Assembly: GCF_018448905.1 (NCBI RefSeq)
Contig: NZ_RCWA01000014.1
Coordinates: 1-64,000 of the forward strand
DNA: 64,000 bases
Source: Photorhabdus heterorhabditis
Lineage (GTDB): Bacteria > Pseudomonadota > Gammaproteobacteria > Enterobacterales > Enterobacteriaceae
Direction of reading: 5' to 3'
In this document: piece by piece, positions 47,186-56,590 of the stretch
Position numbering within the stretch: the stretch's first letter is position 1
Layout of the letters: each line of letters begins with the position of its first letter
The notes under the pieces: model-generated
Seen by the model: the letters and a program-made list of their open reading frames with translations, nothing else
The model's database searches: none
What the model was told of the DNA's origin: nothing
Program-made: the position numbers and the translations under genes

Positions 47186-48652
47186 ATGTTACGAATAAAA
47201 AAAGAAGCTTTAACCTTTGACGATGTTCTGTTAGTTCCTGCCCATTCTACTGTTCTGCCTAACACTGCTGACTTGTCTACTCAACTGACCCCCACTATCC
47301 TTCTGAAGGTTCCTATGCTATCTGCGGCTATGGATACCGTGACTGAATCCGCTTTAGCTATTGCGTTGGCTCAGGAGGGGGGAATGGGTTTCATCCATAA
47401 AAATATGTCGATTGAGCGTCAAGCAGAAGAAGTGAGTCGGGTGAAGAAACATGAGAGTGGTGTTGTGACAGATCCTGTCACTGTGACTCCTAAAACAACG
47501 CTGCGTGAAGTTCAAGCTCTAACTGAACGTAATGGTTTTGCTGGTTATCCTGTTGTGACTGAAGGAAATGAGTTAGTTGGTATTATTACTGGCCGTGATG
47601 TACGTTTCGTTACTGATCTGGATCAGCCAGTTACTGCTGTAATGACACCTAAAGAGTGTTTAGTAACGGTAAAAGAGGGCGAAGCTCGCGAAGTTGTATT
47701 GCAGAAAATGCATGAAAAACGTGTCGAAAAAGCACTGGTAGTTAATGAAAACTTTCATCTGCTTGGCATGATCACAGTTAAAGATTTCCAGAAAGCAGAG
47801 CGTAAACCTAATGCTTGTAAAGATGAGCATGGCCGTTTACGTGTTGGTGCAGCGGTTGGTGCTGGTGCCGGCAATGAGGAGCGTATTGATGCGTTGGTTG
47901 CCGCTGGTATTGATGTTCTGCTGATTGATTCATCACATGGTCATTCTGAAGGTGTATTGCAACGTATTCGTGAAACCCGCGCTAAATACCCAAATCTACA
48001 AATTATTGGCGGTAACGTGGCAACTGGGGAAGGAGCAAAAGCGCTGGTAGCGGCTGGAGTCAATGCTGTTAAAGTCGGTATCGGTCCCGGTTCTATCTGT
48101 ACTACCCGCATTGTTACCGGTGTAGGTGTACCACAAATTACTGCTATCTCTGACGCGGTTGCAGCGTTGGAAGGCACCGGTATTCCGGTTATTGCTGATG
48201 GTGGTATTCGTTTCTCTGGCGATATTGCCAAAGCCATCGCTGCGGGAGCGTCTTGTGTTATGGTGGGTTCTATGTTCGCAGGGACAGAAGAGTCACCAGG
48301 AGAAATTGAGCTGTTCCAGGGACGTTCATTTAAATCTTATCGTGGTATGGGATCGTTGGGGGCGATGTCTAAAGGCTCTTCTGATCGATATTTCCAAACT
48401 GATAATGCCGCAGATAAGCTGGTACCGGAAGGTATTGAAGGCCGTGTTGCCTATAAAGGCTTGCTGAAAAACATTGTCCATCAGCAAATGGGGGGCTTGC
48501 GCTCTTGCATGGGATTGACAGGCTGTGGAACCATTGATGAATTGAGAACTAAAGCAGAATTTGTTCGCATTAGTGGTGCTGGTATTCAGGAAAGCCACGT
48601 TCATGATGTGACCATTACCAAAGAGTCTCCAAACTACCGTTTAGGTTTGTAA
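47186..48652 (+). CDS. guaB: IMP dehydrogenase GuaB
   Basis: GuaB oxidises IMP to XMP with NAD+, the committed step of GMP synthesis. The 488-residue protein has the TIM-barrel halves, two CBS domains in between (about residues 93-205), the active-site loop [15 protein letters not shown] with the catalytic Cys, and the mobile flap [14 protein letters not shown] 47186 gives the E. coli length; 29 in-frame codons upstream are not conserved. It is the first gene of the guaBA operon. Confidence 0.97.
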   Translation: MLRIKKEALTFDDVLLVPAHSTVLPNTADLSTQLTPTILLKVPMLSAAMDTVTESALAIALAQEGGMGFIHKNMSIERQAEEVSRVKKHESGVVTDPVTVTPKTTLREVQALTERNGFAGYPVVTEGNELVGIITGRDVRFVTDLDQPVTAVMTPKECLVTVKEGEAREVVLQKMHEKRVEKALVVNENFHLLGMITVKDFQKAERKPNACKDEHGRLRVGAAVGAGAGNEERIDALVAAGIDVLLIDSSHGHSEGVLQRIRETRAKYPNLQIIGGNVATGEGAKALVAAGVNAVKVGIGPGSICTTRIVTGVGVPQITAISDAVAALEGTGIPVIADGGIRFSGDIAKAIAAGASCVMVGSMFAGTEESPGEIELFQGRSFKSYRGMGSLGAMSKGSSDRYFQTDNAADKLVPEGIEGRVAYKGLLKNIVHQQMGGLRSCMGLTGCGTIDELRTKAEFVRISGAGIQESHVHDVTITKESPNYRLGL

Positions 48653-48663
48653 TTCATATTTAT

Positions 48664-48682
48664 GTGGCCTGAATAAGGCCAC
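48664..48682 (+). terminator. Hairpin between guaB and guaA
   Basis: A perfect 7-bp GC-rich stem GTGGCCT/AGGCCAC with a 5-base loop, followed by a T-rich stretch. It lies in the 75-bp guaB-guaA gap and could attenuate read-through or stabilise the guaB mRNA end. Confidence 0.7.
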
Positions 48683-48727
48683 TGAACCTTTTTTATTTTT
48701 ACTACTTGTTTTTGGAATTCCCCGCAC

Positions 48728-50305
48728 ATGACAACTAATATCCATCAGCACCGCATTCTTATCCTCGATTTTGGTTCACAATATACTCAGTTGATTGCTC
48801 GTCGTATCCGTGAAATCGGGGTTTACTGTGAACTTTGGGCATGGGATGTCACTGAAGAACAAATCCGCAGCTTTAATCCAAGCGGTATCATTCTTTCCGG
48901 TGGCCCGGAAAGCACCACAGAGCAGGGAAGTCCACTGGCACCTGAATATGTTTTTAACGCGGGTATTCCTGTATTGGGTGTTTGCTATGGTATGCAAACT
49001 ATGTCAATGCAGTTTGGTGGTAAGGTTGAAAGTTCTATTGAGCGTGAATTTGGTTATGCTCAGGTCGGAATTAAATCGGAAAGTGCACTATTCCGTGGGA
49101 TTCAGGATTCATTAAATGAGCAAGGTCAACCATTACTGGATGTATGGATGAGTCACGGTGATAAAGTCACGGCAATTCCTGCGGACTTTATTACGATCGC
49201 CAGCACTGATACCTGTCCATTTGCCATTATAGCGAATGAAGAAAAACGTTTTTATGGCGTACAATTCCACCCGGAAGTCACTCATACTCGTCAGGGGCAG
49301 CGCATACTGGAACGTTTTGTACTGGATATATGTCAATGTGAAGCGCTGTGGGCTCCTGATTCTATTATCGAAGATACCGTTGTACGCTTACGCGAACAGG
49401 TTGGTGAGGATCACGTTATTTTGGGGTTATCCGGTGGTGTTGATTCCTCTGTTACCGCATTATTGCTGCACCGCGCAATTGGTAATCGTCTGACCTGTGT
49501 ATTTGTTGATAACGGTTTGTTGCGTTTGAATGAAGCTGATCAGGTAATGGAAATGTTTACCGGCAAATTTGGGCTAAATATTGTTCATGTTCCCGCCGAA
49601 GATCGTTTCCTTGCTGCACTGGCTGGCATCAATGATCCGGAAGAGAAGCGTAAAACGATTGGTCGTGTATTTGTTGAAGTCTTTGATGAAGAGGCAAGTA
49701 AACAGACTCAGGTTAAATGGCTGGCACAAGGTACTATTTATCCGGATGTCATCGAATCAGCGGCATCTGCGACAGGTAAAGCCCATGTTATCAAATCTCA
49801 TCATAACGTAGGTGGTTTGCCAGAAGAGATGAAACTGGGATTGGTAGAACCTCTGAAAGAGTTGTTCAAAGATGAGGTGCGTAAGATTGGCTTGGCGTTG
49901 GGATTGCCTTATGACATGTTGAACCGCCATCCATTCCCAGGTCCCGGCTTAGGTGTTCGTGTATTGGGTGAAGTGAAGAAAGAGTACTGCGATTTACTAC
50001 GTCGGGCAGATGCTATCTTTATTGAAGAGCTGCACAAGGCTGATTTGTACAATAAAGTCAGCCAGGCATTTACTGTATTCTTGCCGGTTCGTTCGGTGGG
50101 CGTTATGGGGGATGGCCGCAAGTATGACTGGGTTGTCTCGTTACGGGCAGTAGAAACTATTGATTTTATGACCGCACATTGGGCACATTTGCCATATGAT
50201 TTCCTTGGCCGGGTTTCTAACCGGATCATCAATGAAGTCAAAGGGATATCAAGAGTGGTCTATGATGTCAGTGGTAAACCTCCTGCGACTATTGAGTGGG
50301 AATAA
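48728..50305 (+). CDS. guaA: GMP synthase GuaA
   Basis: GuaA aminates XMP to GMP using glutamine and ATP. The 525-residue protein has an N-terminal class I glutamine amidotransferase domain (nucleophile Cys in [14 protein letters not shown]), the ATP pyrophosphatase domain (P-loop LSGGVDSS) and the C-terminal dimerisation domain ending in KPPATIEWE, the typical GuaA end. It follows guaB in the guaBA operon. Confidence 0.97.
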   Translation: MTTNIHQHRILILDFGSQYTQLIARRIREIGVYCELWAWDVTEEQIRSFNPSGIILSGGPESTTEQGSPLAPEYVFNAGIPVLGVCYGMQTMSMQFGGKVESSIEREFGYAQVGIKSESALFRGIQDSLNEQGQPLLDVWMSHGDKVTAIPADFITIASTDTCPFAIIANEEKRFYGVQFHPEVTHTRQGQRILERFVLDICQCEALWAPDSIIEDTVVRLREQVGEDHVILGLSGGVDSSVTALLLHRAIGNRLTCVFVDNGLLRLNEADQVMEMFTGKFGLNIVHVPAEDRFLAALAGINDPEEKRKTIGRVFVEVFDEEASKQTQVKWLAQGTIYPDVIESAASATGKAHVIKSHHNVGGLPEEMKLGLVEPLKELFKDEVRKIGLALGLPYDMLNRHPFPGPGLGVRVLGEVKKEYCDLLRRADAIFIEELHKADLYNKVSQAFTVFLPVRSVGVMGDGRKYDWVVSLRAVETIDFMTAHWAHLPYDFLGRVSNRIINEVKGISRVVYDVSGKPPATIEWE

Positions 50306-50569
50306 GCCCTCAGAGTCTATAGACATTGGTTGAAGCCTAAATTAAAAACATCAATAAAACTAAAACGTTTTTTGGTGTTTTTGTTTATGGTATGCACTGA
50401 ACTGTATTCGTCAGTTGGATATAACTGAGATTGGATTGAAGAGGTCTTAACTCATGAGTAACGTAGCCGTAGAGATCCATAACAAAGCTGTATGTGTTGA
50501 ACAGAGCAAACAACTGCCACGGAGTTGGTTAACAAGTTGATTGAAGAATATAAAGAATAAACTCGATAT
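50306..50569. other. Intergenic region after guaA
   Basis: This 260-bp stretch starts with an AT-rich imperfect hairpin and T run (about 50345-50390) that probably terminates guaBA. Around 50455-50540 short frames (one reading MSNVAVEIHNKAV) look like the front of a decayed small gene. No family was recognised. Confidence 0.45.
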
Positions 50570-50830
50570 TCACTTGAGATTATTGTTAAAACTTGGTTTT
50601 TTCAGCTTTATTTTGTTTAGAATTTGGATTGGGTTTAGTGACAATAAATGGGCCATGTGCATACATTCCACGACATCCAGTCTTCTTTCACCATTTTCAA
50701 CTTTGGCTATAAATGATTGAGGACGGCCAAATACTTGCGCCAGTTTTTCCTGTGTAATGCCTTTTTCCAAGCGTGTTTCGCGTAATAATCGGATAACGTG
50801 CTGATATTCTTCTGAGTAAATCGAGCTCAT
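50570..50830 (-). CDS. XRE-family HTH regulator
   Basis: An 86-residue DNA-binding protein with a complete helix-turn-helix: LRETRLEKGITQEKLAQVFG then RPQSFIAKVENGERRLDVVE. The remainder is a short Lys/Asn-rich tail. Such small XRE proteins regulate restriction, prophage or toxin-antitoxin genes, but no partner is evident. An AAGG ribosome-binding site lies nine bases before the ATG. The neighbouring truncated antitoxin-like gene suggests a decayed accessory locus. Confidence 0.83.
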   Translation of the reverse strand: MSSIYSEEYQHVIRLLRETRLEKGITQEKLAQVFGRPQSFIAKVENGERRLDVVECMHMAHLLSLNPIQILNKIKLKKPSFNNNLK

Positions 50831-50902
50831 TCGTTTTGCCTTAATAGAAAGATCCCAAGTATAGAATATCCCTCATTTGCAGGAATATCCAAAGTTACAG
50901 TC

Positions 50903-51106
50903 TCAGAGAAGCTGTTCAGTTTTTTGTTTACGATTCAGTGTAATTTCTCCTATCAGTTTCTCTTTGATTGCTAACGTATTTGCGATTTCATATAAAGAAT
51001 TAGTATTAAGTTGTTGTGCTTCTTGTGCGTCAAAGCCGAGTTCAGAAAAAATATTTTTCCCAATTGGTGTTACATGACGAATTTTAGTATCAATATTGAC
51101 GGTCAC
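50903..51106 (-). CDS. Short antitoxin/XRE-like protein, apparently truncated
   Basis: About 67 residues from GTG 51106, which has GGAG six bases upstream. The segment GKNIFSELGFDAQEAQQLNTNSLYEIANTLAIKEK resembles the N-terminal half of small HigA-type XRE proteins (NIFxDLGF..EEAxxL). It ends before the recognition helix, with a Lys/Gln tail instead. It may be a broken antitoxin or regulator gene. A TTG at 51118 is an alternative start. Confidence 0.5.
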   Translation of the reverse strand: MTVNIDTKIRHVTPIGKNIFSELGFDAQEAQQLNTNSLYEIANTLAIKEKLIGEITLNRKQKTEQLL

Positions 51107-51597
51107 TTGTTTCTCCAATGCTACAAACCATGATTCAATTTTACGCTATTCTATTAATTAGTGATGTAGAAAGTGGCAAAGATGGTTTGTAGACTTTTGG
51201 ATGTCCAATTTATTCATTAAGAGTTATTCCAGTTACAGCCGAAGATATTGTGATCCGCTGGATTATTTTCATAATGTCATTTCAAGTTATGTTCAGATAT
51301 TTAATTATCAATTCATCGGCCAATCGTTGCTATTTTGCGAATGTAACCGTTAAATTAATGATATACTTTTCATCCTTCAAGTTGTTGCTTTGTTGGTTGT
51401 TTTCACTTACCCCAGTCACAGAGTTATCTATGCTCCCGGGGATTCGCTCCCTTGCCGTCGCGATGCACCTTGAAATCTATTGGGTATAAATGTCATCAAT
51501 TTATTAACTGATATTTTATTTTTTATCTATAAATTTTAGGCAAAGTAAAGATCTATGACAATATAAAATAAGACATTTTTACCCTGATCTATATTAA
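51107..51597. other. Intergenic region containing ERIC copy f
   Basis: About 490 AT-rich bases between the small HTH genes and the DUF2335 pair, all on the minus strand. Apart from the 127-bp ERIC at 51362-51488 I see no gene or RNA. The 79-codon frame at 51250-51489 is ERIC-derived. Confidence 0.5.
51362..51488 (-). repeat. ERIC element, 127-bp form (copy f)
   Basis: A full 127-bp ERIC in minus orientation with TATA-type ends and the CCCCGGGAGC core. It lies inside the synteny breakpoint between guaA and rlmA. Confidence 0.92.
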
Positions 51598-51990
51598 TTA
51601 TCTTATAAATCGGTGTGGATTTCTATTTAAAACATAAATAATTAGAATAGTTGTTACAGTGCCACTTCCAATAATTCCTGCTAACCAATTATTTCCATTT
51701 AAACCCAAGATTAAAGCGACAAACAAAGAGATAAAAGTGAGTAATAATCCATAACTTTGTCCCCTTATACTTTTTCTTACCATTTGCTCTAAAGCGACTT
51801 TTTCCATCTCGTGTCTGTGCTGTTGTTGTTGTTCGATTAGGGTTAGAAATCGATCTGCAGCTCCTTTTGTATGTTGTTCATAAAGCGATAATATCTCCGA
51901 ATCAGGCAATTGATAATATAATGGATTGATATCACCTTGATTAGATTGTTTAGCTATTTTCGGATGTTTTCCGGTGACCATTTTTCTCAT
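51598..51990 (-). CDS. DUF2335 membrane protein
   Basis: About 130 residues. A central acidic/Gln-rich helix (LPDSEILSLYEQHTKGAADRFLTLIEQQQQHRHEME) is followed by two membrane helices and a short basic tail, the layout of DUF2335 proteins. These are small predicted membrane proteins common in prophages and accessory loci; the function is not established. The start at 51990 has an AGGGAAAGAG ribosome-binding site; the frame is open 13 codons further. It overlaps the upstream small gene by about 40 bp. Confidence 0.75.
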   Translation of the reverse strand: MRKMVTGKHPKIAKQSNQGDINPLYYQLPDSEILSLYEQHTKGAADRFLTLIEQQQQHRHEMEKVALEQMVRKSIRGQSYGLLLTFISLFVALILGLNGNNWLAGIIGSGTVTTILIIYVLNRNPHRFIR

Positions 51991-52204
51991 ATATCGTCTC
52001 TTTCCCTGTAGATAATATGATTTCATCATTGAATTGCTTTAATACAACAGCAAAGTCTGCACGGACTTTATCCAGATCATCTGCTAAAGTATCAACATCA
52101 CTCTTCTGTGGGATAAGATCAAAATAGTTTGTATTGGGCATAATATCGAATCTCGGTGAAATTGATCTTAATTTATTAAAATATTGTATGAAAATGTTCA
52201 TCAT
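51950..52204 (-). CDS. Small protein preceding the DUF2335 gene
   Basis: An 84-residue mostly helical protein with no family I recognise. It has a hydrophobic/aromatic start (MMNIFIQYFNKL) and a heptad-like acidic segment (DVDTLADDLDKVRADFAVVLKQF), possibly a coiled coil. AGGT precedes the ATG. It overlaps the DUF2335 gene by about 40 bp, so the two are probably cotranslated partners. Confidence 0.6.
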   Translation of the reverse strand: MMNIFIQYFNKLRSISPRFDIMPNTNYFDLIPQKSDVDTLADDLDKVRADFAVVLKQFNDEIILSTGKETIYEKNGHRKTSENS

Positions 52205-52481
52205 ATTACCTGTGTTATTAGTTGCTTCTATTAGTTAAATGATTTATTTACAATTATATTTTCTTGATTTTGATTGGATAATAATACCTGATAAATAGAT
52301 TTATTCCATAAAAATATTGCGAGCCGGCTCAAAAATAGAACTGAAAATAATGGAATATAATTTCATTCAAGGTAATTATTAATCGTCTATATAGGAACTA
52401 TTAATGAGTATGATTTACGACTAAAAGTATCAGAATATGCTATAGTGCTGGCTGGTTTTTGCTTATATTTTTGGGAATCTT

Positions 52482-53300
52482 ATGTCGTATCAATGCCCCT
52501 TATGTCATCAATCTTTATTGTTCACTCGACAGCAATGGCGTTGTGAGAATAATCATCAGTTTGATTGTGCGAAAGAAGGGTATGTCAATCTGATGCCTGT
52601 TCAGCATAAAAGGTCTAAAGAACCGGGAGATAGTCCAGAGATGATGCAATCAAGAAGGGCGTTTTTGGATTCTGGGCATTATCAACCATTACAACAACAG
52701 GTTTCGGAATTGCTGGAAAAGTATCTGCCAGAAAAGGCAGAAAGTTTACTGGACATAGGATGCGGTGAAGGTTATTACACCGCTGCGGTTGAAGCGCAGT
52801 TAAGCAAGAGACGTAATCTTAAAATCTATGGGTTAGATGTCGCTAAGATCGCAGTTCGTTATGGCGCTAAGCGCTATCCTGCTGTCAGCTTTTGTGTCGC
52901 GTCGAGCCATCGTTTGCCATTTGCCGATGAATCTCTTGCCGGGGTGCTACGGATTTACGCGCCTTGCAAAGCGGAAGAACTGGCAAGGGTTGTTAAGCCA
53001 CAGGGAATTGTTCTGACAGTCACTCCCGGTCCTCGCCATCTTTATCAGCTCAAGGAATTGATTTATCAGAATATTCAGCTTCATCCATTGAAGACAGAAC
53101 AGTTAGCAGGATTCGAATTGATAACGGATGAATCATTATCTTATCCAATGAAATTAAATGGAATACAGGCGCATCATTTATTACAGATGACACCATTTGC
53201 CTGGCGGGCCACAGAAGATGTGAAAAAAGGATTGGCAGATAAAGCGTTGTTTGAATGCGAAACTGATTTTATATTGCGGGTTTATCAACGTCTTGATTAA
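52482..53300 (+). CDS. rlmA: 23S rRNA (guanine745-N1)-methyltransferase RlmA
   Basis: RlmA methylates N1 of G745 in 23S rRNA. The 272-residue protein starts with a zinc-binding module (CPLCHQ ... CENNHQFDCAKEGYVNL: four Cys/His ligands) and continues with a class I methyltransferase fold whose SAM motif is LLDIGCGEGYYT (about residues 89-100). It begins E. coli-like order rlmA-mntP-yobD-manZYX. About 280 bp upstream are AT-rich with no gene. Confidence 0.94.
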   Translation: MSYQCPLCHQSLLFTRQQWRCENNHQFDCAKEGYVNLMPVQHKRSKEPGDSPEMMQSRRAFLDSGHYQPLQQQVSELLEKYLPEKAESLLDIGCGEGYYTAAVEAQLSKRRNLKIYGLDVAKIAVRYGAKRYPAVSFCVASSHRLPFADESLAGVLRIYAPCKAEELARVVKPQGIVLTVTPGPRHLYQLKELIYQNIQLHPLKTEQLAGFELITDESLSYPMKLNGIQAHHLLQMTPFAWRATEDVKKGLADKALFECETDFILRVYQRLD

Positions 53301-53356
53301 TTAGAATTTAGCCCAAAATATCATTTTTGGAAAAGAAATATTCTGGGCTAGAGGCG

Positions 53357-53938
53357 TTATTTCGAGTACATAAATAATTCGAGGTGTTCAAATAAAATAT
53401 TGAAGCCAATTGCAATCAGAATAAGCCCACCAATAAGCTCAGCACGTTTGCCTAGTAGTGGGCCAATATAGCGGCCAATTAACATCCCCAATGTCGCCAT
53501 AATCATTGTCATTATACCGATAGCCATCGCAGTATGTATGATATTGACTTGAAGAAAAGCGAGTCCGACACCAATTGCCATTGCATCCAGACTGGTAGCA
53601 ATAGCGGTTGTTATTAATACCATTGAATTGTGGCGGCAGGGTGGTTCACACTTTTTTTCCGGGCTAGCTTTAAAACTGTCTGTAACCATTCTATAGCCTA
53701 GAATAAACAGCAGAGTGAAAGCAATCCAATGATCCCACTCCATAATATACTGACTGGCATAAAGTCCTATCGACCAGCCAATCAGCGGAGTACAAGCTTC
53801 CACCACACCAAATATCAGGCCAGTACGGAGTGCTTCACGAAAATGTGGTCTATGCAGTGCGGCCCCTTTGCCGATTGCAGCAGCAAAAGCATCCATTGAG
53901 AGCGCTAAAGCTAGGATAAGGGTTGCGTATAAGTTCAT
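53357..53938 (-). CDS. mntP: Manganese efflux pump MntP
   Basis: MntP exports excess Mn2+ across the inner membrane. The 193-residue protein has six membrane helices in two homologous halves. The conserved acidic residues lie in [16 protein letters not shown] and [18 protein letters not shown], the signature of the family. A manganese riboswitch of the yybP-ykoY type lies just upstream, with a Fur-like box beyond it, so both Mn and Fe status probably control it. Confidence 0.95.
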   Translation of the reverse strand: MNLYATLILALALSMDAFAAAIGKGAALHRPHFREALRTGLIFGVVEACTPLIGWSIGLYASQYIMEWDHWIAFTLLFILGYRMVTDSFKASPEKKCEPPCRHNSMVLITTAIATSLDAMAIGVGLAFLQVNIIHTAMAIGIMTMIMATLGMLIGRYIGPLLGKRAELIGGLILIAIGFNILFEHLELFMYSK

Positions 53939-53954
53939 TAAAATAGCCTCGGTT

Positions 53955-54128
53955 GGGTGTTTCCATATACATATAACTCACCCCCAACCAATGATGTGTT
54001 ATATGCCTATGGTCTTGCCAACCTTAAAGGCTACCCGTACCACGTTTTATTTTGAAACGAGTATGTTGATACGAGTTTTTCAGAGAAATTAACTAAATCA
54101 TTTTTCTGAAACAGGCTACTCCCCATGA
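53955..54128 (-). promoter_or_regulatory. yybP-ykoY manganese riboswitch upstream of mntP
   Basis: On the minus strand the leader contains GGGGAGTAGCCTGTTTC near its start, then CGTATCAACATACTCGTTT and GGCAAGACC. These match my memory of the E. coli mntP (sraF) leader closely. It ends shortly before the mntP ATG, with a stem using the GGTTGGG/CCCAACC repeats that could form the expression-platform hairpin. Mn2+ binding should raise mntP expression. Confidence 0.87.
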
Positions 54129-54198
54129 CTTTTTCAAAGATAGCATAATAACTCAAAAAGAGAAAATAATATTATTTTTAGGGTTAAAGTATGATACC

Positions 54199-54217
54199 GA
54201 TAATAATTATCATTATC
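54199..54217. promoter_or_regulatory. Fur box between mntP and yobD
   Basis: GATAATAATTATCATTATC matches the 19-bp Fur consensus at 17 positions. It lies about 70 bp beyond the predicted riboswitch start, in the expected promoter region of mntP. Confidence 0.75.
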
Positions 54218-54299
54218 TATTTGTCATGTGGGAGAAAATAAAAACCAGCATAAAGCTGATTGTTTATTATTTATTTTTCTATCCATTATTTATTCTTAT

Positions 54300-54758
54300 C
54301 TATCTATTTTCAACAAGGAATTTATAAATCATTTCTAAATCATCAAGTTGGCAGACTGAGACATATAAATTTTTATTTTCTAAACCAATAACCAGAATGC
54401 CATCTTCAGATAAATTTATGGTTTTTATCCGGTCATAAGAAATAAACGTATTTGCGTAGAAAAAACCTTTACTTTTAAATAACAATTTAGGTGAGCGTAT
54501 ATAGGCAATATAAATAGTAACCAGGATAGTAAATAACAATAAATATGTGGTTAAACGACTACCATGAGCAATGATATTATTATAAACAACAATAAGTATC
54601 AGGATAATAAAGATGAGAGCATCAATTTTATGTTTTCTTTTTAGCTTTATTTGTAAATAGGTTTTTCCTTTCAGTAGATTAACCACAAATTCGTCATAGA
54701 TAGCGAAAGCTAGCATTAGCACAATTAAACTCACTAATACCATATCATTGAGGCTCAT
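54300..54758 (-). CDS. yobD: Membrane protein YobD (UPF0266/DUF986)
   Basis: A 152-residue protein with three membrane helices (about residues 7-25, 47-64 and 70-88) and a C-terminal polar domain ([20 protein letters not shown]). This matches YobD, whose function is unknown. It lies between manZ and mntP, as in E. coli. A strong terminator separates it from manZ, so it depends on read-through or its own promoter. Confidence 0.87.
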   Translation of the reverse strand: MSLNDMVLVSLIVLMLAFAIYDEFVVNLLKGKTYLQIKLKRKHKIDALIFIILILIVVYNNIIAHGSRLTTYLLLFTILVTIYIAYIRSPKLLFKSKGFFYANTFISYDRIKTINLSEDGILVIGLENKNLYVSVCQLDDLEMIYKFLVENR

Positions 54759-54779
54759 TCTTTAATCTCTGTGTTGTTG

Positions 54780-54816
54780 TAAAAAAAAAAATACGGGGAG
54801 GAATTTCTCCCCGTAT
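54780..54816 (-). terminator. Terminator of manXYZ
   Basis: A perfect 10-bp stem ATACGGGGAG/CTCCCCGTAT followed, on the minus strand, by a run of eleven T residues. It is a textbook intrinsic terminator 20 bp after the manZ stop. Confidence 0.92.
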
Positions 54817-54836
54817 GATTAATGGGATGATTATTT

Positions 54837-55712
54837 CTATAGGCCGAGGAACCCAAATCTGGCACCAATAATCCCCAGAATAAAGAAGCCAATAATAATC
54901 CATAGGGCATTGACTTTATGCCTTAATAGCCACATACAGGCAAATGTCAGCAATAGTGGTACAAGGCCCGGCATCAGTTGATCAAGGATATTCTGAACCG
55001 TGGTGATTGTTTTTTCACCTGTTTGTTGGTTAGGGATTTCTGATACGACTAGCGGGATATTGACTTTCGTCCATTTATTAACTAATGCTCCCATGACAAA
55101 CAGTCCAAGGATTGATGCACCCTCCGTCATTTTTTGTAGGAAGCCTCCCCCCATATCCTGAACGATATGAATCCCTTTCTTATAGCCATAAGAGATCCCT
55201 GAATAGAGAACCAATAGGCGAACCAAGTTAAATAAAAAGAAGAATAGTACTGGTCCAAGCCAGCTACCGCTCATTGCTAGACCCGCCCCCAAAGCAGCAA
55301 ATACCGGGCGGACTGTGCCCCAAAAAATTGGATCACCCACACCGGCCAATGGCCCCATCAAACCGACTTTGATACCGTTGATAGCACCATCATCAATTGT
55401 TGCTCCATTAGCTCTCTGCTCTTCCATTGCCATCGTGACGCCCAATACAGGTGCGACAACGTAAGGATGAGTATTAAAGAATTCAAGATGACGTTTAATT
55501 GCTTGTTTACGCTCGTCGGTATTTTCTGGATACAGACGACGGAGGGCTGGAACCATAGAAAAACAGAAACCCAGCGCTTGCATACGTTCAAAGTTCCATG
55601 AGCCTTGGAACACATTAGAGCGGAGGAATACACCGCGGATGTCGCTTGGTGTCAGTTTTTTCTGGCCGACTGTCTGAGCCGCCGTTTTTGTTGTATCTAA
55701 CATGTTGCTCAT
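54837..55712 (-). CDS. manZ: PTS mannose-family IID component ManZ
   Basis: The 291-residue IID membrane subunit of the mannose/glucose/glucosamine PTS. It has a helical N-terminal cytoplasmic part and C-terminal membrane helices; the motifs SNVFQGSWNFERMQALGFCFSM, GLMGPLAGVGDPIFWGT and GYKKGIHIVQDMGGG are conserved. Together with ManY it forms the channel. It lies 4 bp after manY. Confidence 0.95.
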   Translation of the reverse strand: MSNMLDTTKTAAQTVGQKKLTPSDIRGVFLRSNVFQGSWNFERMQALGFCFSMVPALRRLYPENTDERKQAIKRHLEFFNTHPYVVAPVLGVTMAMEEQRANGATIDDGAINGIKVGLMGPLAGVGDPIFWGTVRPVFAALGAGLAMSGSWLGPVLFFFLFNLVRLLVLYSGISYGYKKGIHIVQDMGGGFLQKMTEGASILGLFVMGALVNKWTKVNIPLVVSEIPNQQTGEKTITTVQNILDQLMPGLVPLLLTFACMWLLRHKVNALWIIIGFFILGIIGARFGFLGL

Positions 55713-55716
55713 CCTC

Positions 55717-56517
55717 TTAGTCTAATTCGTTATCAAGATCGTTATTGGTGTGTCCAGGGGCAGCAACCACCTGAGATTTGTTGTATTTAGGGCTGAGTTG
55801 AATGTATAGCACGGCCATAACAATACCAATAATACCCAATGCAACCAGGTTGAAATCAGTAAATGCCGCAGTGACGAAACCGAGATAGAAGAATGGCATT
55901 AAGTAGCCCGCACGCATCATATTGATGACCATTGCATAACCTACAACCACAATCATTCCACCCGCAATATTCAGGCCGTTTGTTACAACTTCAGGAATAG
56001 AGGCGAGCAATTGTTGGACTTCGTTGGTCCCAACGGACAGGGCAACAATCAGGGCAGGGATAGCAATACGCATAGCTTGAAGCAGTAATGCGGATAAATG
56101 GATAAGGCTGATAGCCCGAAGATTGCCACGTTCTGCTGCGTTGTCAGCGGCATGCTGGAACGCAACTGTGATGGTACGGACAATGATAGTCAGAACTTGT
56201 CCTGCGGCTGCCAAAGGAATTGCCAGTGCGATACCTTCACCGATATCTCGTCCACCTGCGATGACCAAAATAGTTGAAATGATTGATGCTAAAGCCGCAT
56301 CCGGAGCAATTGCGGCACCGATATTCATCCAGCCAAGTGCGATCATCTCCAGCGTACCGCCAATAATGACGCCAGTTGTCATGTCACCGAGAATGATTCC
56401 GATTAAAGTACAGGCCACAAGTGGGCGATGGAATTGAAATTCATCAAGAATGGAATCCATACCTGCAATACAGGCTACGATGAATATCAATGAAATTTGA
56501 ACAACGGTAATTTCCAT
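55717..56517 (-). CDS. manY: PTS mannose-family IIC component ManY
   Basis: The 266-residue IIC membrane subunit of the mannose PTS. It has multiple membrane helices; the family segment GIILGDMTTGVIIGGTLEMIALGWMNIGAAIAPD is present at about 39-72. It binds the hexose with ManZ for phosphorylation by ManX. It lies 73 bp after manX and directly before manZ. Confidence 0.95.
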   Translation of the reverse strand: MEITVVQISLIFIVACIAGMDSILDEFQFHRPLVACTLIGIILGDMTTGVIIGGTLEMIALGWMNIGAAIAPDAALASIISTILVIAGGRDIGEGIALAIPLAAAGQVLTIIVRTITVAFQHAADNAAERGNLRAISLIHLSALLLQAMRIAIPALIVALSVGTNEVQQLLASIPEVVTNGLNIAGGMIVVVGYAMVINMMRAGYLMPFFYLGFVTAAFTDFNLVALGIIGIVMAVLYIQLSPKYNKSQVVAAPGHTNNDLDNELD

Positions 56518-56590
56518 TGTTTGTCTCCTGTAACCAAATTAAATTTGGTGAGAAATTTTTGCCATTGAGTAATAGTTAAATTGCTCTGGT

